Source: Clostridiales bacterium
GTDB taxonomy: Bacteria; Bacillota; Clostridia; Oscillospirales; Oscillospiraceae
NCBI GenBank assembly: GCA_022774865.1
Contig: JALFLH010000005.1
Location: forward strand, 62,001 to 126,000
Length of the DNA: 64,000 bases
Direction of reading: 5' to 3'
Shown: in pieces, positions 42,900 through 51,654 of the stretch
Layout of the letters: every line of letters starts with the position of its first letter
Position numbering within the stretch: position 1 is the first letter of the stretch
Notes under the pieces: model-generated
What the model was told of the DNA's origin: nothing
What the model saw: the letters and a program-made list of their open reading frames with translations, nothing else
Databases searched by the model: none
Position numbers and translations under genes: made by a program

Positions 42900-43019
42900 A
42901 CCATGAAGAGCGGCGGAAGCCGTGAGCCGCTTCTCTTCACTCCGTAGATCCTCTTTTCTACCTCTCTTCTTTCCAATCCCTTATGTGAAAACCCCGCCGT
43001 CTCTGACGGCGGGGTTTTC
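42900..43019 (+). ncRNA. Candidate small RNA with CU-rich tail and strong terminator
   Basis: This lies in the gap between the kinase and phosphoribosyltransferase genes (42810-43125). A 10-bp hairpin with a bulge (42905-42938, GAAGAGCGGC with its complement) is followed by a C/U-rich single-stranded stretch (about 42948-42980, CTACCTCTCTTCTTTCC). A near-ideal terminator (42988-43018) ends it. CU-rich tails are common in RNAs that pair with ribosome-binding sites. It could instead be the long 3' end of the kinase mRNA. The first 90 bases of the gap are AT-rich with no clear promoter. Confidence 0.4.
42988..43018 (+). terminator. Strong terminator after the two-component genes
   Basis: Fourteen-base perfect arms (AAAACCCCGCCGTC and its complement) with a three-base loop, ending in TTTT. 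Confidence 0.9.
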
Positions 43020-43060
43020 CATCTGTAGAGGAAAACTTTTGTGCCACGTGGCGGAACAGC

Positions 43061-43088
43061 TTGACAATTTTCCCGTCAGTAGTATAAT
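43061..43088 (+). promoter_or_regulatory. Promoter of the phosphoribosyltransferase gene
   Basis: TTGACA (43061-43066), a 16-base spacer, TATAAT (43083-43088). Confidence 0.85.
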
Positions 43089-43125
43089 AAAATTACAGAT
43101 TTTTTGGAAAAGGAGCGTTCTTTCC

Positions 43126-43680
43126 ATGTATTATCATATGAAAGTTGCAGGCTTGGAGCGGGATCTTCCCATCTGCCCTGTCAACGATAAACTCTCCATT
43201 GCGGGCTTTGTAATCTTCGGCGATCAGGAACTGACCGTCGCCTGCGCCCGGGAGCTGCTGGCGCGCGCCCCCAAATACGACTACATCATCACCGCCGAAG
43301 CCAAGGGCATTCCGCTGGCTCATGAAATGGCCCGTCAGGCCGGCGACGCCAAGTACATCCTCGCCCGGAAGGGTCCGAAGCTGTATATGCGGGATGTATT
43401 CAGCGTCAGCGTTCACTCCATCACCACGGCCAAGGAGCAGAAGCTGTACCTGGATGGCGCGGATGCCGCGCTGATGAAGGGCAAGCGGATTCTGATTGTG
43501 GATGACGTGATTTCTACCGGTGAAAGCCTGTCCGCTCTGGAGGCGCTGGTTGAAAAAGCCGGCGGTGAAATCTGCGGCCGTATGGCCATTCTGGCGGAGG
43601 GTGACGCGCAGGAGCGGAAAGACCTGATCTATCTGGAGAAGCTGCCCCTGTTCCACCCCGACGGAACCATCATGGAATAA
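43126..43680 (+). CDS. Type I phosphoribosyltransferase (adenine PRT-like)
   Basis: 184-residue cytosolic enzyme expected to transfer phosphoribosyl from PRPP to a base. The PRPP-binding motif is ILIVDDVISTGES (about 123-135), with DD and the following Thr-Gly. An upstream YDYIITAEAKGIPLAHEMAR resembles the base-binding part of Apt and Xpt. The N-terminus before it is unlike canonical Apt, so adenine specificity is uncertain and a purine-linked regulator role (PurR-like without HTH) is possible. ATG 43126 follows AAAAGGAG. It is monocistronic. Confidence 0.8.
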   Translation: MYYHMKVAGLERDLPICPVNDKLSIAGFVIFGDQELTVACARELLARAPKYDYIITAEAKGIPLAHEMARQAGDAKYILARKGPKLYMRDVFSVSVHSITTAKEQKLYLDGADAALMKGKRILIVDDVISTGESLSALEALVEKAGGEICGRMAILAEGDAQERKDLIYLEKLPLFHPDGTIME

Positions 43681-43690
43681 CGCCGCCTGC

Positions 43691-43722
43691 CATGAATTTG
43701 GGCCTATGGCCTAAAATTCATG
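43691..43722 (+). terminator. Hairpin after the phosphoribosyltransferase gene
   Basis: CATGAATTT...AAATTCATG outer arms with an inner GGCC/GGCC pair, a small internal loop and GGGTTTTC after it. Likely terminator. Confidence 0.6.
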
Positions 43723-43771
43723 CCGGGTTTTCTTGGCAGATCCGATCCCGTGAATTGCATCATGATACCAT

Positions 43772-43804
43772 CCCCCCGTTTCCGAAAAGTACGGAAACGG
43801 GGGG
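43772..43804. repeat. Perfect 13-base inverted repeat upstream of pst
   Basis: CCCCCCGTTTCCG and its exact complement separated by seven bases, without a T-run on either side. Together with the hairpin at 43691 it is the main structure of the 273-base gap. Function unknown. Confidence 0.5.
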
Positions 43805-43854
43805 CTTCCATATTGTGCGGGAGTTGAAGCCTCGGCAGGCAAAATTTGATTTGA

Positions 43855-43900
43855 ATTTTACATATGCGGTCTTTCTGATTTTACACAGGAGAACTAAGAT
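43855..43900 (+). promoter_or_regulatory. Putative pho-box promoter of pstSCAB-phoU
   Basis: ATTTTACA at 43855-43862 and again at 43878-43885, 23 bases apart, then TAAGAT (43895-43900) as a likely -10 nine bases later. No -35 hexamer at the right distance, as in phosphate-activated promoters where the regulator box replaces it. Confidence 0.5.
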
Positions 43901-43953
43901 GACGCTGTAAGGACAAGCGTTCCTGAATATGAAAATCAAGGAGATAATTCAAA

Positions 43954-44820
43954 ATGAAGAAAATGATCTGTTTTGCATTAGCCGCGGTTCTGGCGCTGGG
44001 CGTGCTGGCCGGATGCTCCAACACCGCAAAGCCCGAACAGACGAAGGGCACTGATCCTGTTTCCACCAATGCCCCTGCCAAGGAACTGGCCGGCAATGTG
44101 GCCACCGACGGCTCCACCTCCATGCAGAAGGTCATCAACGCGCTGGGCGAATCCTTCGTGGGCATGAATCCCAACGTCAACTTTACTTACAACCCCACCG
44201 GTTCCAGCGGCGGCATCAAGGCGGTTTCCTCCGGCACCTGCGACATCGGCCTGTCCAGCCGGGCGCTGAAGGACGAGGAAGTGAACGAGGGTCTGGTTGG
44301 CACTGTTCTGGCCTATGACGGCATTGCCATGATTGTCAACCCGGAAAACCCTGTGGAGGATCTGGATCTGGAGACCATTGCCAAGATCTACACCGGTGAA
44401 ATCACCAACTGGTCTGAGATCGGCGGCAATGACGCAGAGATCGTTCTGATCGGCCGGGAAGCCGGTTCCGGCACACGCAGCGGCTTTGAAGAGATCGTAG
44501 GCGTGGTTGACGCCTGCCAGTACCGTCAGGAACTGACCTCCACCGGCGATGTGATCACCGCGGTTGCCTCCAATCCCAACGCCATCGGCTACGCTTCTCT
44601 GGCTTCCGTCAAGGACACGGTCAAGGCGCTCAAGGTTGCCGGTGTGGCCCCCACCGAGGAAACCGTTAAGGACGGCACCTACGTAATCCAGCGTCCCTTC
44701 GTTCTGGTGACCAAGGAAGGCGTAGAGCTGAGCGAGACGGCTCAGGCATTCTTTGACTACGCACTCTCCCCCGATGCCAACGAGGTTCTGACCGCCGCTG
44801 GCGTTGTCCCTGCAAACTGA
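43954..44820 (+). CDS. pstS: Phosphate ABC transporter, substrate-binding lipoprotein
   Basis: High-affinity phosphate receptor outside the membrane, 288 residues. The signal ends in lipobox VLAGC (Cys at 21). Phosphate-contacting segments follow: TDGSTSMQKV (about 51), NPTGSSGGIKAV (about 80), the YTGEITNWSEIGG block and GREAGSGTRSGFEE (about 168-182). ATG 43954 follows AAGGAG. A hairpin after it (44836-44858) probably raises pstS expression over the rest of the operon. Confidence 0.96.
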   Translation: MKKMICFALAAVLALGVLAGCSNTAKPEQTKGTDPVSTNAPAKELAGNVATDGSTSMQKVINALGESFVGMNPNVNFTYNPTGSSGGIKAVSSGTCDIGLSSRALKDEEVNEGLVGTVLAYDGIAMIVNPENPVEDLDLETIAKIYTGEITNWSEIGGNDAEIVLIGREAGSGTRSGFEEIVGVVDACQYRQELTSTGDVITAVASNPNAIGYASLASVKDTVKALKVAGVAPTEETVKDGTYVIQRPFVLVTKEGVELSETAQAFFDYALSPDANEVLTAAGVVPAN

Positions 44821-44835
44821 TCTGCCAACCGGAAC

Positions 44836-44858
44836 GGCGGCTGTCAAACACAGCCGCC
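44836..44858 (+). terminator. Attenuating hairpin between pstS and pstC
   Basis: Perfect nine-base arms GGCGGCTGT and ACAGCCGCC, a five-base loop, short T-run. Partial termination after pstS is typical of this operon. Confidence 0.65.
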
Positions 44859-44884
44859 TTTCCGCCATATCTGGATGAATTAAC

Positions 44885-45760
44885 ATGAAAAAACGAAAAA
44901 AACTGTTGGAAACAATTGTACATGGCATTTTCCTGATCATGGGGCTGATTACGGTTGGCTGCGTGCTGCTGATTACGGTGTATCTGGTCATTTCCGGCAT
45001 TCCCGCCATCCGCAAAATTGGCCTGTTCGATTTTCTCTTCGGCAAAGTCTGGGCTTCCACCGCAAAGGAACCGAAGTATGGCATTCTCCCTTTTATTCTG
45101 ACCAGTATCTACGGCACCGCCGGGGCAATTCTTCTGGGTGTCCCCATTGGCTTCCTGACCGCGGTGTATCTGGCTAAAATTGCCCCGAAACGTGTCAGAT
45201 CCACCATGGCGCAGGCCGTGAGTATGCTGGCCGGCATTCCCTCCGTGGTTTACGGTCTGGTGGGTATGATGGTACTGGTGCCCGGTATCCGCATCATTTT
45301 CCACATTCCGGACGGGGCAAGCCTGCTGGCCGCCATCATTGTGCTGGCGATCATGATCCTGCCCTCCATCATCAAAATGTCCATTACAGCGCTGGAGGCG
45401 GTGCCGAAGGAATATGAGGAGGCATCGCTGGCGCTGGGCGCCACGCCGGAGGAAACCTATTTCCGGGTGTCCGTTCCGGCCGCCAGAAGCGGTATTGCCG
45501 CTGCGGTGGTCATGGGCGTGGGGCGTGCCATCGGCGAAGCCATGGCCGTAATGATGGTCGCGGGCGGTGCGGCCAATCTGCCCAATTCCCTGTTCCAGAG
45601 CGTCTGCTTCCTGACCACCGCCGTGGCCAAAGAAATGGGTTATTCCAGCGGCCTGCAGCAGCAGGCGCTGTACTCCATTGCGCTGGTGCTGTTTTTGTTC
45701 ATCATGCTGATTAACGCCGCTCTGAATTTCTTCCTGAAGGGCGAAAAGGGGAAAGACTGA
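44885..45760 (+). CDS. pstC: Phosphate ABC transporter permease PstC
   Basis: Membrane permease of 291 residues with six helices. The cytoplasmic coupling loop EYEEASLALGATPEETYFRV (about 178-197) contacts PstB. ARSGIAAAVVMGVGRAIGEAMAV is the conserved segment following it. The first helix (about 12-37) is preceded by a basic KKRKK start. It begins 64 bases after pstS and ends at a TGATG junction with pstA (1-base overlap). Confidence 0.95.
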   Translation: MKKRKKLLETIVHGIFLIMGLITVGCVLLITVYLVISGIPAIRKIGLFDFLFGKVWASTAKEPKYGILPFILTSIYGTAGAILLGVPIGFLTAVYLAKIAPKRVRSTMAQAVSMLAGIPSVVYGLVGMMVLVPGIRIIFHIPDGASLLAAIIVLAIMILPSIIKMSITALEAVPKEYEEASLALGATPEETYFRVSVPAARSGIAAAVVMGVGRAIGEAMAVMMVAGGAANLPNSLFQSVCFLTTAVAKEMGYSSGLQQQALYSIALVLFLFIMLINAALNFFLKGEKGKD

Positions 45761-46619
45761 TGATTACTGAGAAAATTTCCGGCAGGCGGAAGGGCTATAT
45801 CGGCCTGATGCGCCTGCTGATGTGGGTGGCCACGGCGCTCACCGCCGGACTGACCCTGTTTCTGATGGCCTATGTGCTGATCAAGGGGCTGCCCAATATT
45901 ACATGGGAGCTGCTTTCCACCAAGCCCAGCGTCCTGGAGGATCGGATCGGCATTCTGCCCGATATTCTGAACACGGTCTACAGCGTCATAGCCACATTGG
46001 CAATCGTGCTCCCGCTGGGCGTTGGCGCGGCGGTTTATCTCACCGAGTACGCCTCCAATAAAAAGCTGGTGGGCGTGATCGAGTATGCCGCCGAAACGCT
46101 GTCCGGCATTCCCTCCATTATCTACGGACTGGTGGGTATGCTGTTCTTCTGCGAGTTTCTGAAAATGCAGAGATCCCTGCTGGCAGGCGCCATGACGCTG
46201 GTCATCATGAACCTGCCCACCATCATGCGAAATACACAGGAAAGCCTGAAAACCGTCCCTCAGTCCTACCGGGAAGGTGCGTTCGGTCTGGGCGCGGGAA
46301 AATGGCGGGTGATCCGCACCGTGGTATTGCCCAACTGCGTGGATGGTATCATCACCGGCTGCATTTTGACAGTTGGCCGGATTCTGGGTGAATCCGCCGC
46401 GCTGCTGTTCACTGCCGGATGCGCCCACGCGCTGAACGGCTTCTTCAGCGGTCTGAGAAGCGCCGGCTCCACCCTGACGGTCGCCCTGTATTTCTACGCC
46501 AAGGAGGACGGCGAATTTCAGGTGGCCTTTGCCATCGCAGCCATTTTGATGGTTCTGGCATTTCTGATCAACCTGGCCGCAGTCCAGGTGGGAAACTACT
46601 TTGAAAGGAGAAGAAACAC

Positions 46620-46623
<4 letters not shown>
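45760..46623 (+). CDS. pstA: Phosphate ABC transporter permease PstA
   Basis: Membrane permease of 287 residues with six helices, partner of PstC. The coupling loop is [20 protein letters not shown] (about 168-187), followed by [26 protein letters not shown]. Its ATG shares a base with the pstC stop, and its stop lies inside the start of pstB, so translation is coupled throughout. Confidence 0.95.
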
Positions 46624-47375
<752 letters not shown>

Positions 47376-47379
47376 TTGT

Positions 47380-48036
47380 ATGAGAGAACGTTTTGAGCAG
47401 CAGCTTCAGCTGCTGAACCAGGCATTGACCAAAATGGGTAGTCTGTGTGAGCAGATCATCACGCTGGCCGCGCAGGCACTGACCGACTGGGATGAAAATC
47501 TGGCAAAAAAGGTCGCCGAAGTGGATTCGGAAATAGACAAAATGGAGCGTTCCATCGAGGGAACCTGCCTGCGGCTTCTACTGCAGCAGCAGCCCGTAGC
47601 CACGGATCTGCGGGTCATCTCCGCCGCGCTGAAAATGATCACCGATATGGAGCGGATCGGCGATCAGGCGGAGGATATCGCCGAGATCATCACATTCCTG
47701 AAGGGACGCGCTGCGGCTGAGAGCGTCCAGATCCGGGAAATGGCACGGGAAACCATCACCATGGTCACCGGTTCCGTGGACGCCTACGTCCGGCAGGATC
47801 TGGAGCTGGCGCAGGCGGTATTGAACCACGACGACATTGTGGACGCCTATTTTGACCGGGTGAAGAAAAACCTGATTGACATGATCGCGAAAAACCCGGA
47901 GGACGGGGAATTCGCCCTGGATCTTCTGATGATCGCCAAGTATTTTGAGCGCATCGGCGACCACGCCACCAACATTGCCGAATGGGTGGTGTTCTCCGTC
48001 ACCGGCGTGCACAAGGATCTGGAGGATTCGGAATAA
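47380..48036 (+). CDS. phoU: Phosphate signalling regulator PhoU
   Basis: 218-residue helical protein made of two three-helix bundles, each with the metal-binding E/D-x-x-x-D pattern (TDMERIGDQAEDIAEI at about 90 and AKYFERIGDHATNIAEWV at about 189). PhoU links the Pst transporter to the phosphate sensor kinase and limits phosphate uptake. It follows pstB by 4 bases and ends the operon. The presence of a two-component system upstream makes a complete phosphate-sensing set. Confidence 0.96.
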   Translation: MRERFEQQLQLLNQALTKMGSLCEQIITLAAQALTDWDENLAKKVAEVDSEIDKMERSIEGTCLRLLLQQQPVATDLRVISAALKMITDMERIGDQAEDIAEIITFLKGRAAAESVQIREMARETITMVTGSVDAYVRQDLELAQAVLNHDDIVDAYFDRVKKNLIDMIAKNPEDGEFALDLLMIAKYFERIGDHATNIAEWVVFSVTGVHKDLEDSE

Positions 48037-48042
48037 ATCCGG

Positions 48043-48070
48043 AAAGCCGCTGCCGGCTGGCAGCGGCTTT
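48043..48070 (+). terminator. Terminator of pstSCAB-phoU
   Basis: Twelve-base perfect arms AAAGCCGCTGCC and its complement with a four-base loop, followed by CTCC after three T. Confidence 0.8.
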
Positions 48071-48151
48071 CTCCGGCGTATCGGCAGGGCGTCATTGACT
48101 TGCGGCGGAAAAAGTGGTAACATTCAGGCAGCAATGAACGAGGTGAGCCGA

Positions 48152-48919
48152 ATGCTGACAAATTATCATACCCATACCCGCCGCTGTGGTCACGCCGTGG
48201 GCGAGGACAGGGAATACGCCGAAGCTGCGGTACAGGCGGGGCTGAAGATTCTGGGCTTTTCCGACCATGCCCCGCAGATTTTCCCCGATGGCTACTATTC
48301 CAGTTTCCGGATGCGGCCGGAAGAATTGAAGGACTATGTGGAGTCCGTGCTGTCGCTGCGGAAGGAATTCGCCGGTACGCTGGAAATTCCGTTGGGGCTG
48401 GAGCTGGAATACTATCCCAGACATTTTCCGGACTTACTGACCGTTCTGCGGGCATTTCCCATCGACTATCTGCTGCTGGGGCAGCATTTCATCGGAAACG
48501 AATATGACGCGCCCTACAGCGGCTGCCCGACGGAAGATAAGGCCATTCTGAGCAGATATGTGGATCAGACCATCGAGGCCATGAACACCGGGCTTTTTAC
48601 CTATTTTGCCCACCCCGACCTGATTCACTTCGTGGGCGATCCGGCGGAATACCGCAGCCAGATGCGGCGGCTGTGCCGGGAGGCCAAGGGCTGTGGTATC
48701 CCGCTGGAGATGAATCTGCTGGGACTGCAGGAAGGACGGCACTACCCCAATCCCCGGTTCTGGGAGATCGCGGCCGAGGAGGGCAACCTCACCGTCTTGG
48801 GTCGGGACGCCCACAATCCCCGTGTCTTTGCGGATCAGGCCACAGAACGGCGGGCGCTGGCATGGCTGGAACGGCTGGGACTGAAGCCGCTGGATGCTGT
48901 ACCCCTGCGCAAAATCTGA
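48152..48919 (+). CDS. PHP-domain phosphatase, histidinol-phosphatase (HisJ/HisK type)
   Basis: 255-residue metal-dependent phosphoesterase. PHP motifs: NYHTHTRRCGH (His-x-His, about 3-14), GFSDHAP (about 44), GLELEYYP (about 88), LGQHF (about 108), YFAHPDL (about 152) and LGRDAHNP near 224. This is the HisJ pattern, removing phosphate from histidinol phosphate, but no other his gene is near, so related substrates are possible. ATG 48152 follows GAGGTG; ATG 48134 and the long upstream frame are less likely. Confidence 0.85.
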   Translation: MLTNYHTHTRRCGHAVGEDREYAEAAVQAGLKILGFSDHAPQIFPDGYYSSFRMRPEELKDYVESVLSLRKEFAGTLEIPLGLELEYYPRHFPDLLTVLRAFPIDYLLLGQHFIGNEYDAPYSGCPTEDKAILSRYVDQTIEAMNTGLFTYFAHPDLIHFVGDPAEYRSQMRRLCREAKGCGIPLEMNLLGLQEGRHYPNPRFWEIAAEEGNLTVLGRDAHNPRVFADQATERRALAWLERLGLKPLDAVPLRKI

Positions 48920-48928
48920 CATATGTGT

Positions 48929-48953
48929 AAAAAGGAGCCGGTCGGCTCCTTTT
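48929..48953. terminator. Bidirectional terminator between the PHP gene and the TrpR-like gene
   Basis: AAAAAGGAGCCG with its complement, a two-base loop and T-runs on both strands. The minus-strand gene's stop codon sits in its T-run. Confidence 0.8.
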
Positions 48954-49233
48954 ACGATTCGGATTTCAGAAACCGGGAGTAACCCTTCCCATACTGCACG
49001 CACCGGGAAACCCGGCTCAGAGTGGCAGAGGAAATATCGGCCTGCGCCATTACCTGATGATAGGTGTTGCCATCCAGCAGGAGCCGCGCGGCATAGCACC
49101 GCTCGGCCATGTTCTCCAGCTCCTTGACGGTGCACAGATCCTCGAACAGCGCCCGGCAGTCCTCCGGGCTGTCCAGCGAGGCAATCAGGGTGAAAAGGGC
49201 GTTCAGCTTTTCCTTCCGCATATCCTGTTCCAT
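48952..49233 (-). CDS. TrpR/YerC-YecD family DNA-binding protein
   Basis: 93 residues, all helical. The helix-turn-helix region is DGNTYHQVMAQADISSATLSRVSRC (about 55-79), with CTVKELENMAERCYAARLL before it, as in the YerC/YecD branch of the Trp-repressor-like family. These proteins lack the tryptophan pocket of TrpR and their targets are not known. ATG 49233 follows AGGAGGA. It lies 11 bases after the ABC-transporter ATPase gene on the same strand and may belong to that operon. Confidence 0.87.
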   Translation of the reverse strand: MEQDMRKEKLNALFTLIASLDSPEDCRALFEDLCTVKELENMAERCYAARLLLDGNTYHQVMAQADISSATLSRVSRCVQYGKGYSRFLKSES

Positions 49234-49244
49234 GGACTGTCCTC

Positions 49245-49985
49245 CTAGAATCTTTCCTGTGAGCCCCGGAGAAACGCTCTGGTTTTCTCACGCCTGGGGT
49301 GGTCGAATACTTCTTCGGGCGTGCCCATTTCCTCAATCACGCCGTCCGCCATGAAGATTACCTCATCCGCCACGGATTTGGCAAACTCCATCTCGTGGGT
49401 CACCACGATCATGGTGGTGTTCCGTGCCTTCAGACCGCGGATAACCCGCAGAACCTCGCCCGTCAGCTCGGGATCCAGTGCGGAGGTCGGCTCATCGAAA
49501 CAGAGCACCTCCGGATTCAGCGCCAGCGCCCGGGCTATGGCCACCCGCTGCTGCTGGCCGCCGGAGAGCTGCCAGGGATAGCAGTCCACCTTCTCGGACA
49601 GTCCCACCTGATCGAGAAGCCGGAGTGCCTGCTCCTTTAGCTGCCTGAGCGGGGCTTTTTTCAGTAACGACGGGGCAAGCGTCACATTGTCCAGCACGGT
49701 GTATTGGGGAAAAAGGTTGAAATTCTGGAACACCAGGCCGAAATGCAGCCGGTTCTGACGGACTTCTTCCTCGGAATGGCACAGGAGCTCCTTCCCATTG
49801 ACCAGAATCTCTCCGGCATCGGGTGTTTCCAGAAAGTTCAGGCACCGCAGCAGCGTGGTCTTGCCGCTGCCGGAGGACCCGATGATCGCCAGCACCTGTC
49901 CCTGTTCCAGGCTGAAGCTCACACCCTTGAGCACGTTGGTCTTTCCAAATCCCTTTTTTAAGTTGTTTACCTGCAAGATCGGCAT
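49245..49985 (-). CDS. Polar amino-acid ABC transporter ATP-binding protein
   Basis: 246-residue ATPase of the HisP/GlnQ group. Walker A is GSSGSGKTT (about 36-44), the Q-loop [13 protein letters not shown], signature [15 protein letters not shown] (about 140), Walker [13 protein letters not shown] and the switch [13 protein letters not shown]. These full motifs match glutamine/histidine/cystine-type importers. It lies 4 bases after the permease. The substrate cannot be read from the ATPase. Confidence 0.94.
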   Translation of the reverse strand: MPILQVNNLKKGFGKTNVLKGVSFSLEQGQVLAIIGSSGSGKTTLLRCLNFLETPDAGEILVNGKELLCHSEEEVRQNRLHFGLVFQNFNLFPQYTVLDNVTLAPSLLKKAPLRQLKEQALRLLDQVGLSEKVDCYPWQLSGGQQQRVAIARALALNPEVLCFDEPTSALDPELTGEVLRVIRGLKARNTTMIVVTHEMEFAKSVADEVIFMADGVIEEMGTPEEVFDHPRREKTRAFLRGSQERF

Positions 49986-49989
49986 TCTG

Positions 49990-50631
49990 TCACCCCCTGA
50001 AATAGGACAGCTTCTTTTCCAGCCTGTCGAACAAAATGGTCAGACCGCCATTGAACACCAGATAGAAAACGCCCGTGTAGAGCAGCGGCCAGAGCAAGCC
50101 CTTCCGGATAAACTGTTCGCCGGCCCAGATGACCTCGTAAATGCCGATGATCCGCGCCAGAGACGTATCCTTAACCAGGGTGATGATTTCGTTGCTCATG
50201 GGGACAAGAATCCGCTTGATGACCTGCAGCAGCACGATTTTTCGGAAAATCTGTCCCTTGGTCATGCCCAGCACCTGGCCGGCCTCGTACTGGCCTCTGG
50301 GAATGGACTCAATGCCGCCCCGGTAGATCTCGGAGAAATAACAGGCGTAATTGATGGAAAAGGCCACCAGTGTGGCTGTGAAGCGGGACATGGCGGGCAG
50401 GCCGAATACCAGACCGGGGCCAAAGAAAATGATGATCAACTGAAGCATCAGCGGCGTGCCACGGATCACCCACACAAAGCCCCGCGTCAGCCGCCGCAGG
50501 GGTGTCCAGCGGCTCATGGAGCCGAAGCAGACCACCAGACCCAGAGGGATGGAAAAAATCAGGGTCAAGAAAAATATTTTCAGGGTTTCCAGGAAGCCGG
50601 ACAACAGCTCCAATGTCACCGGAAGAAACAT
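49990..50631 (-). CDS. Polar amino-acid ABC transporter permease
   Basis: 213-residue membrane permease with five helices (HEQRO family). The first helix is [22 protein letters not shown]. The loop facing the ATPase is [26 protein letters not shown] (about 137-162), and the tail is basic. It lies between the receptor and the ATPase genes, as usual for these importers. Confidence 0.93.
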   Translation of the reverse strand: MFLPVTLELLSGFLETLKIFFLTLIFSIPLGLVVCFGSMSRWTPLRRLTRGFVWVIRGTPLMLQLIIIFFGPGLVFGLPAMSRFTATLVAFSINYACYFSEIYRGGIESIPRGQYEAGQVLGMTKGQIFRKIVLLQVIKRILVPMSNEIITLVKDTSLARIIGIYEVIWAGEQFIRKGLLWPLLYTGVFYLVFNGGLTILFDRLEKKLSYFRG

Positions 50632-50660
50632 CGTCGATTACCTCATAACAGGATGGCTGC

Positions 50661-50681
50661 GCGGCGGGCAATGCCCGCCGC
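50661..50681 (-). terminator. Hairpin after the amino-acid-binding protein gene
   Basis: GCGGCGGGC arms with a small loop; no T-run in the direction of transcription. It probably stabilises the receptor mRNA and reduces permease expression. Confidence 0.5.
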
Positions 50682-50687
50682 GTTGTT

Positions 50688-51467
50688 TTATTTCACCAGC
50701 GTCAGGTTGTATTTTTCGGCAAGCGCGTCCAGCGTGCCATCGGCCATGAGCTTCTTCATCACTTCGTTAAACCTGGCGGTCAGATCGGAGTCCTTGCGGA
50801 AGCCCACACCGTACTCCTCCTCGGTCAGGCTGATACCGGCGGACAGGTCGGCATAGCTGGTGCCGGGGCCGGTCATGGCATTGGCCATGGTGATGTCGAT
50901 GACGCAGGCGTCGGAGGTTCCGGCGGCCACTTCCAGAACGGCAGCGCCCTGATCCTGAACAGCGACATAATCGGTGATGCCGATATCCTTCAGCGCCGCT
51001 TCTCCGGCGGAGCCGCTCTCCACCGCGAAAGTCAGTTCCTTCAGGCTGTCCACGCTGTCGTAGTTGCCCACCACGTCCGATTTCATCACCACCACCTGCG
51101 CGTTGATGACATAGGGATCGGAGCAGTTGGTATTCAGGGTGACTTCCTCGGTGATGGTCATGCCGTTCCAGATGCAGTCGATATTCCTGGCTTCCAGTTC
51201 ATAGAACTTCTTGCCCCAGTCGGACAGCACGAAGAACTCCACGTCCACGCCCAGTTCCCTGGCAAAGAGCGTGGCAAACTCGGCATCAAAGCCGGTCCAG
51301 TTTCCGTTTTCGTCCTTGAAGTCCATGGGGGCGTAGTCGGTGATGCCCACCACCAGCTTGCCCTTATCCTGAACATATTTCAGGTCGGAACCGGATTTGG
51401 CGCCGCAGCCGGCAAACACGGAGGCAATCAGCAGCGCGGCAAGAACAAGAGAAATCAGCTTTTTCAT
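50688..51467 (-). CDS. Polar amino-acid ABC transporter substrate-binding lipoprotein
   Basis: 259-residue receptor. Signal peptide with lipobox VFAGC (Cys at 21). The family start is KLVVGITDYAPMDFKDENGNWTGFDAEFATLFARELG (about 37-73), with the usual Arg replaced later in the chain. The ligand loop DCIWNGMTITEE and the RKDSDL segment are typical. The DYAPMDF and GFDAE pattern is that of cystine, glutamine or general polar amino-acid receptors. First gene of receptor-permease-ATPase (-TrpR-like). Confidence 0.92.
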   Translation of the reverse strand: MKKLISLVLAALLIASVFAGCGAKSGSDLKYVQDKGKLVVGITDYAPMDFKDENGNWTGFDAEFATLFARELGVDVEFFVLSDWGKKFYELEARNIDCIWNGMTITEEVTLNTNCSDPYVINAQVVVMKSDVVGNYDSVDSLKELTFAVESGSAGEAALKDIGITDYVAVQDQGAAVLEVAAGTSDACVIDITMANAMTGPGTSYADLSAGISLTEEEYGVGFRKDSDLTARFNEVMKKLMADGTLDALAEKYNLTLVK

Positions 51468-51511
51468 AACAATCTTTCCTTTTCTACCCCTTCGGGATGT
51501 TTGATGGGCGT

Positions 51512-51541
51512 ATTATACTTTACTTCGCTAAAGATGTAAAG
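51512..51541 (-). promoter_or_regulatory. Promoter of the amino-acid ABC operon with an internal dyad
   Basis: Minus strand: TTTACA (51535-51540), a 17-base spacer, TATAAT (51512-51517). CTTTAC (51518-51523) and GTAAAG (51536-51541) form a dyad that occupies the spacer and the -35 box, a natural place for a repressor. Confidence 0.7.
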
Positions 51542-51621
51542 CGTTCCATGACATTTTCACAAACTTTGGCTGGATTCACCAGGAATTGGCAGAAAACGGG
51601 TGCCTGCTTGTGCGCTGCGAC

Positions 51622-51648
51622 GAAAAGCCGGGAGGTTCCCCTCCCGGC
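51622..51648 (-). terminator. Terminator of the DUF1836 gene
   Basis: Nine-base perfect arms GCCGGGAGG and CCTCCCGGC, a four-base loop, then TTTT on the minus strand. Confidence 0.82.
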
Positions 51649-51654
51649 AATCCG

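Noticed and set aside
42903-42947. 14-codon frame starting in the candidate sRNA
   Set aside because: No ribosome site, and the start lies at the base of the hairpin.
43899-43910. Three-codon frame ATG ACG CTG TAA with AGGAGA before it, upstream of pstS
   Set aside because: The likely transcript start (7 bases after TAAGAT at 43895-43900) lies inside it, so its ATG would not be transcribed.
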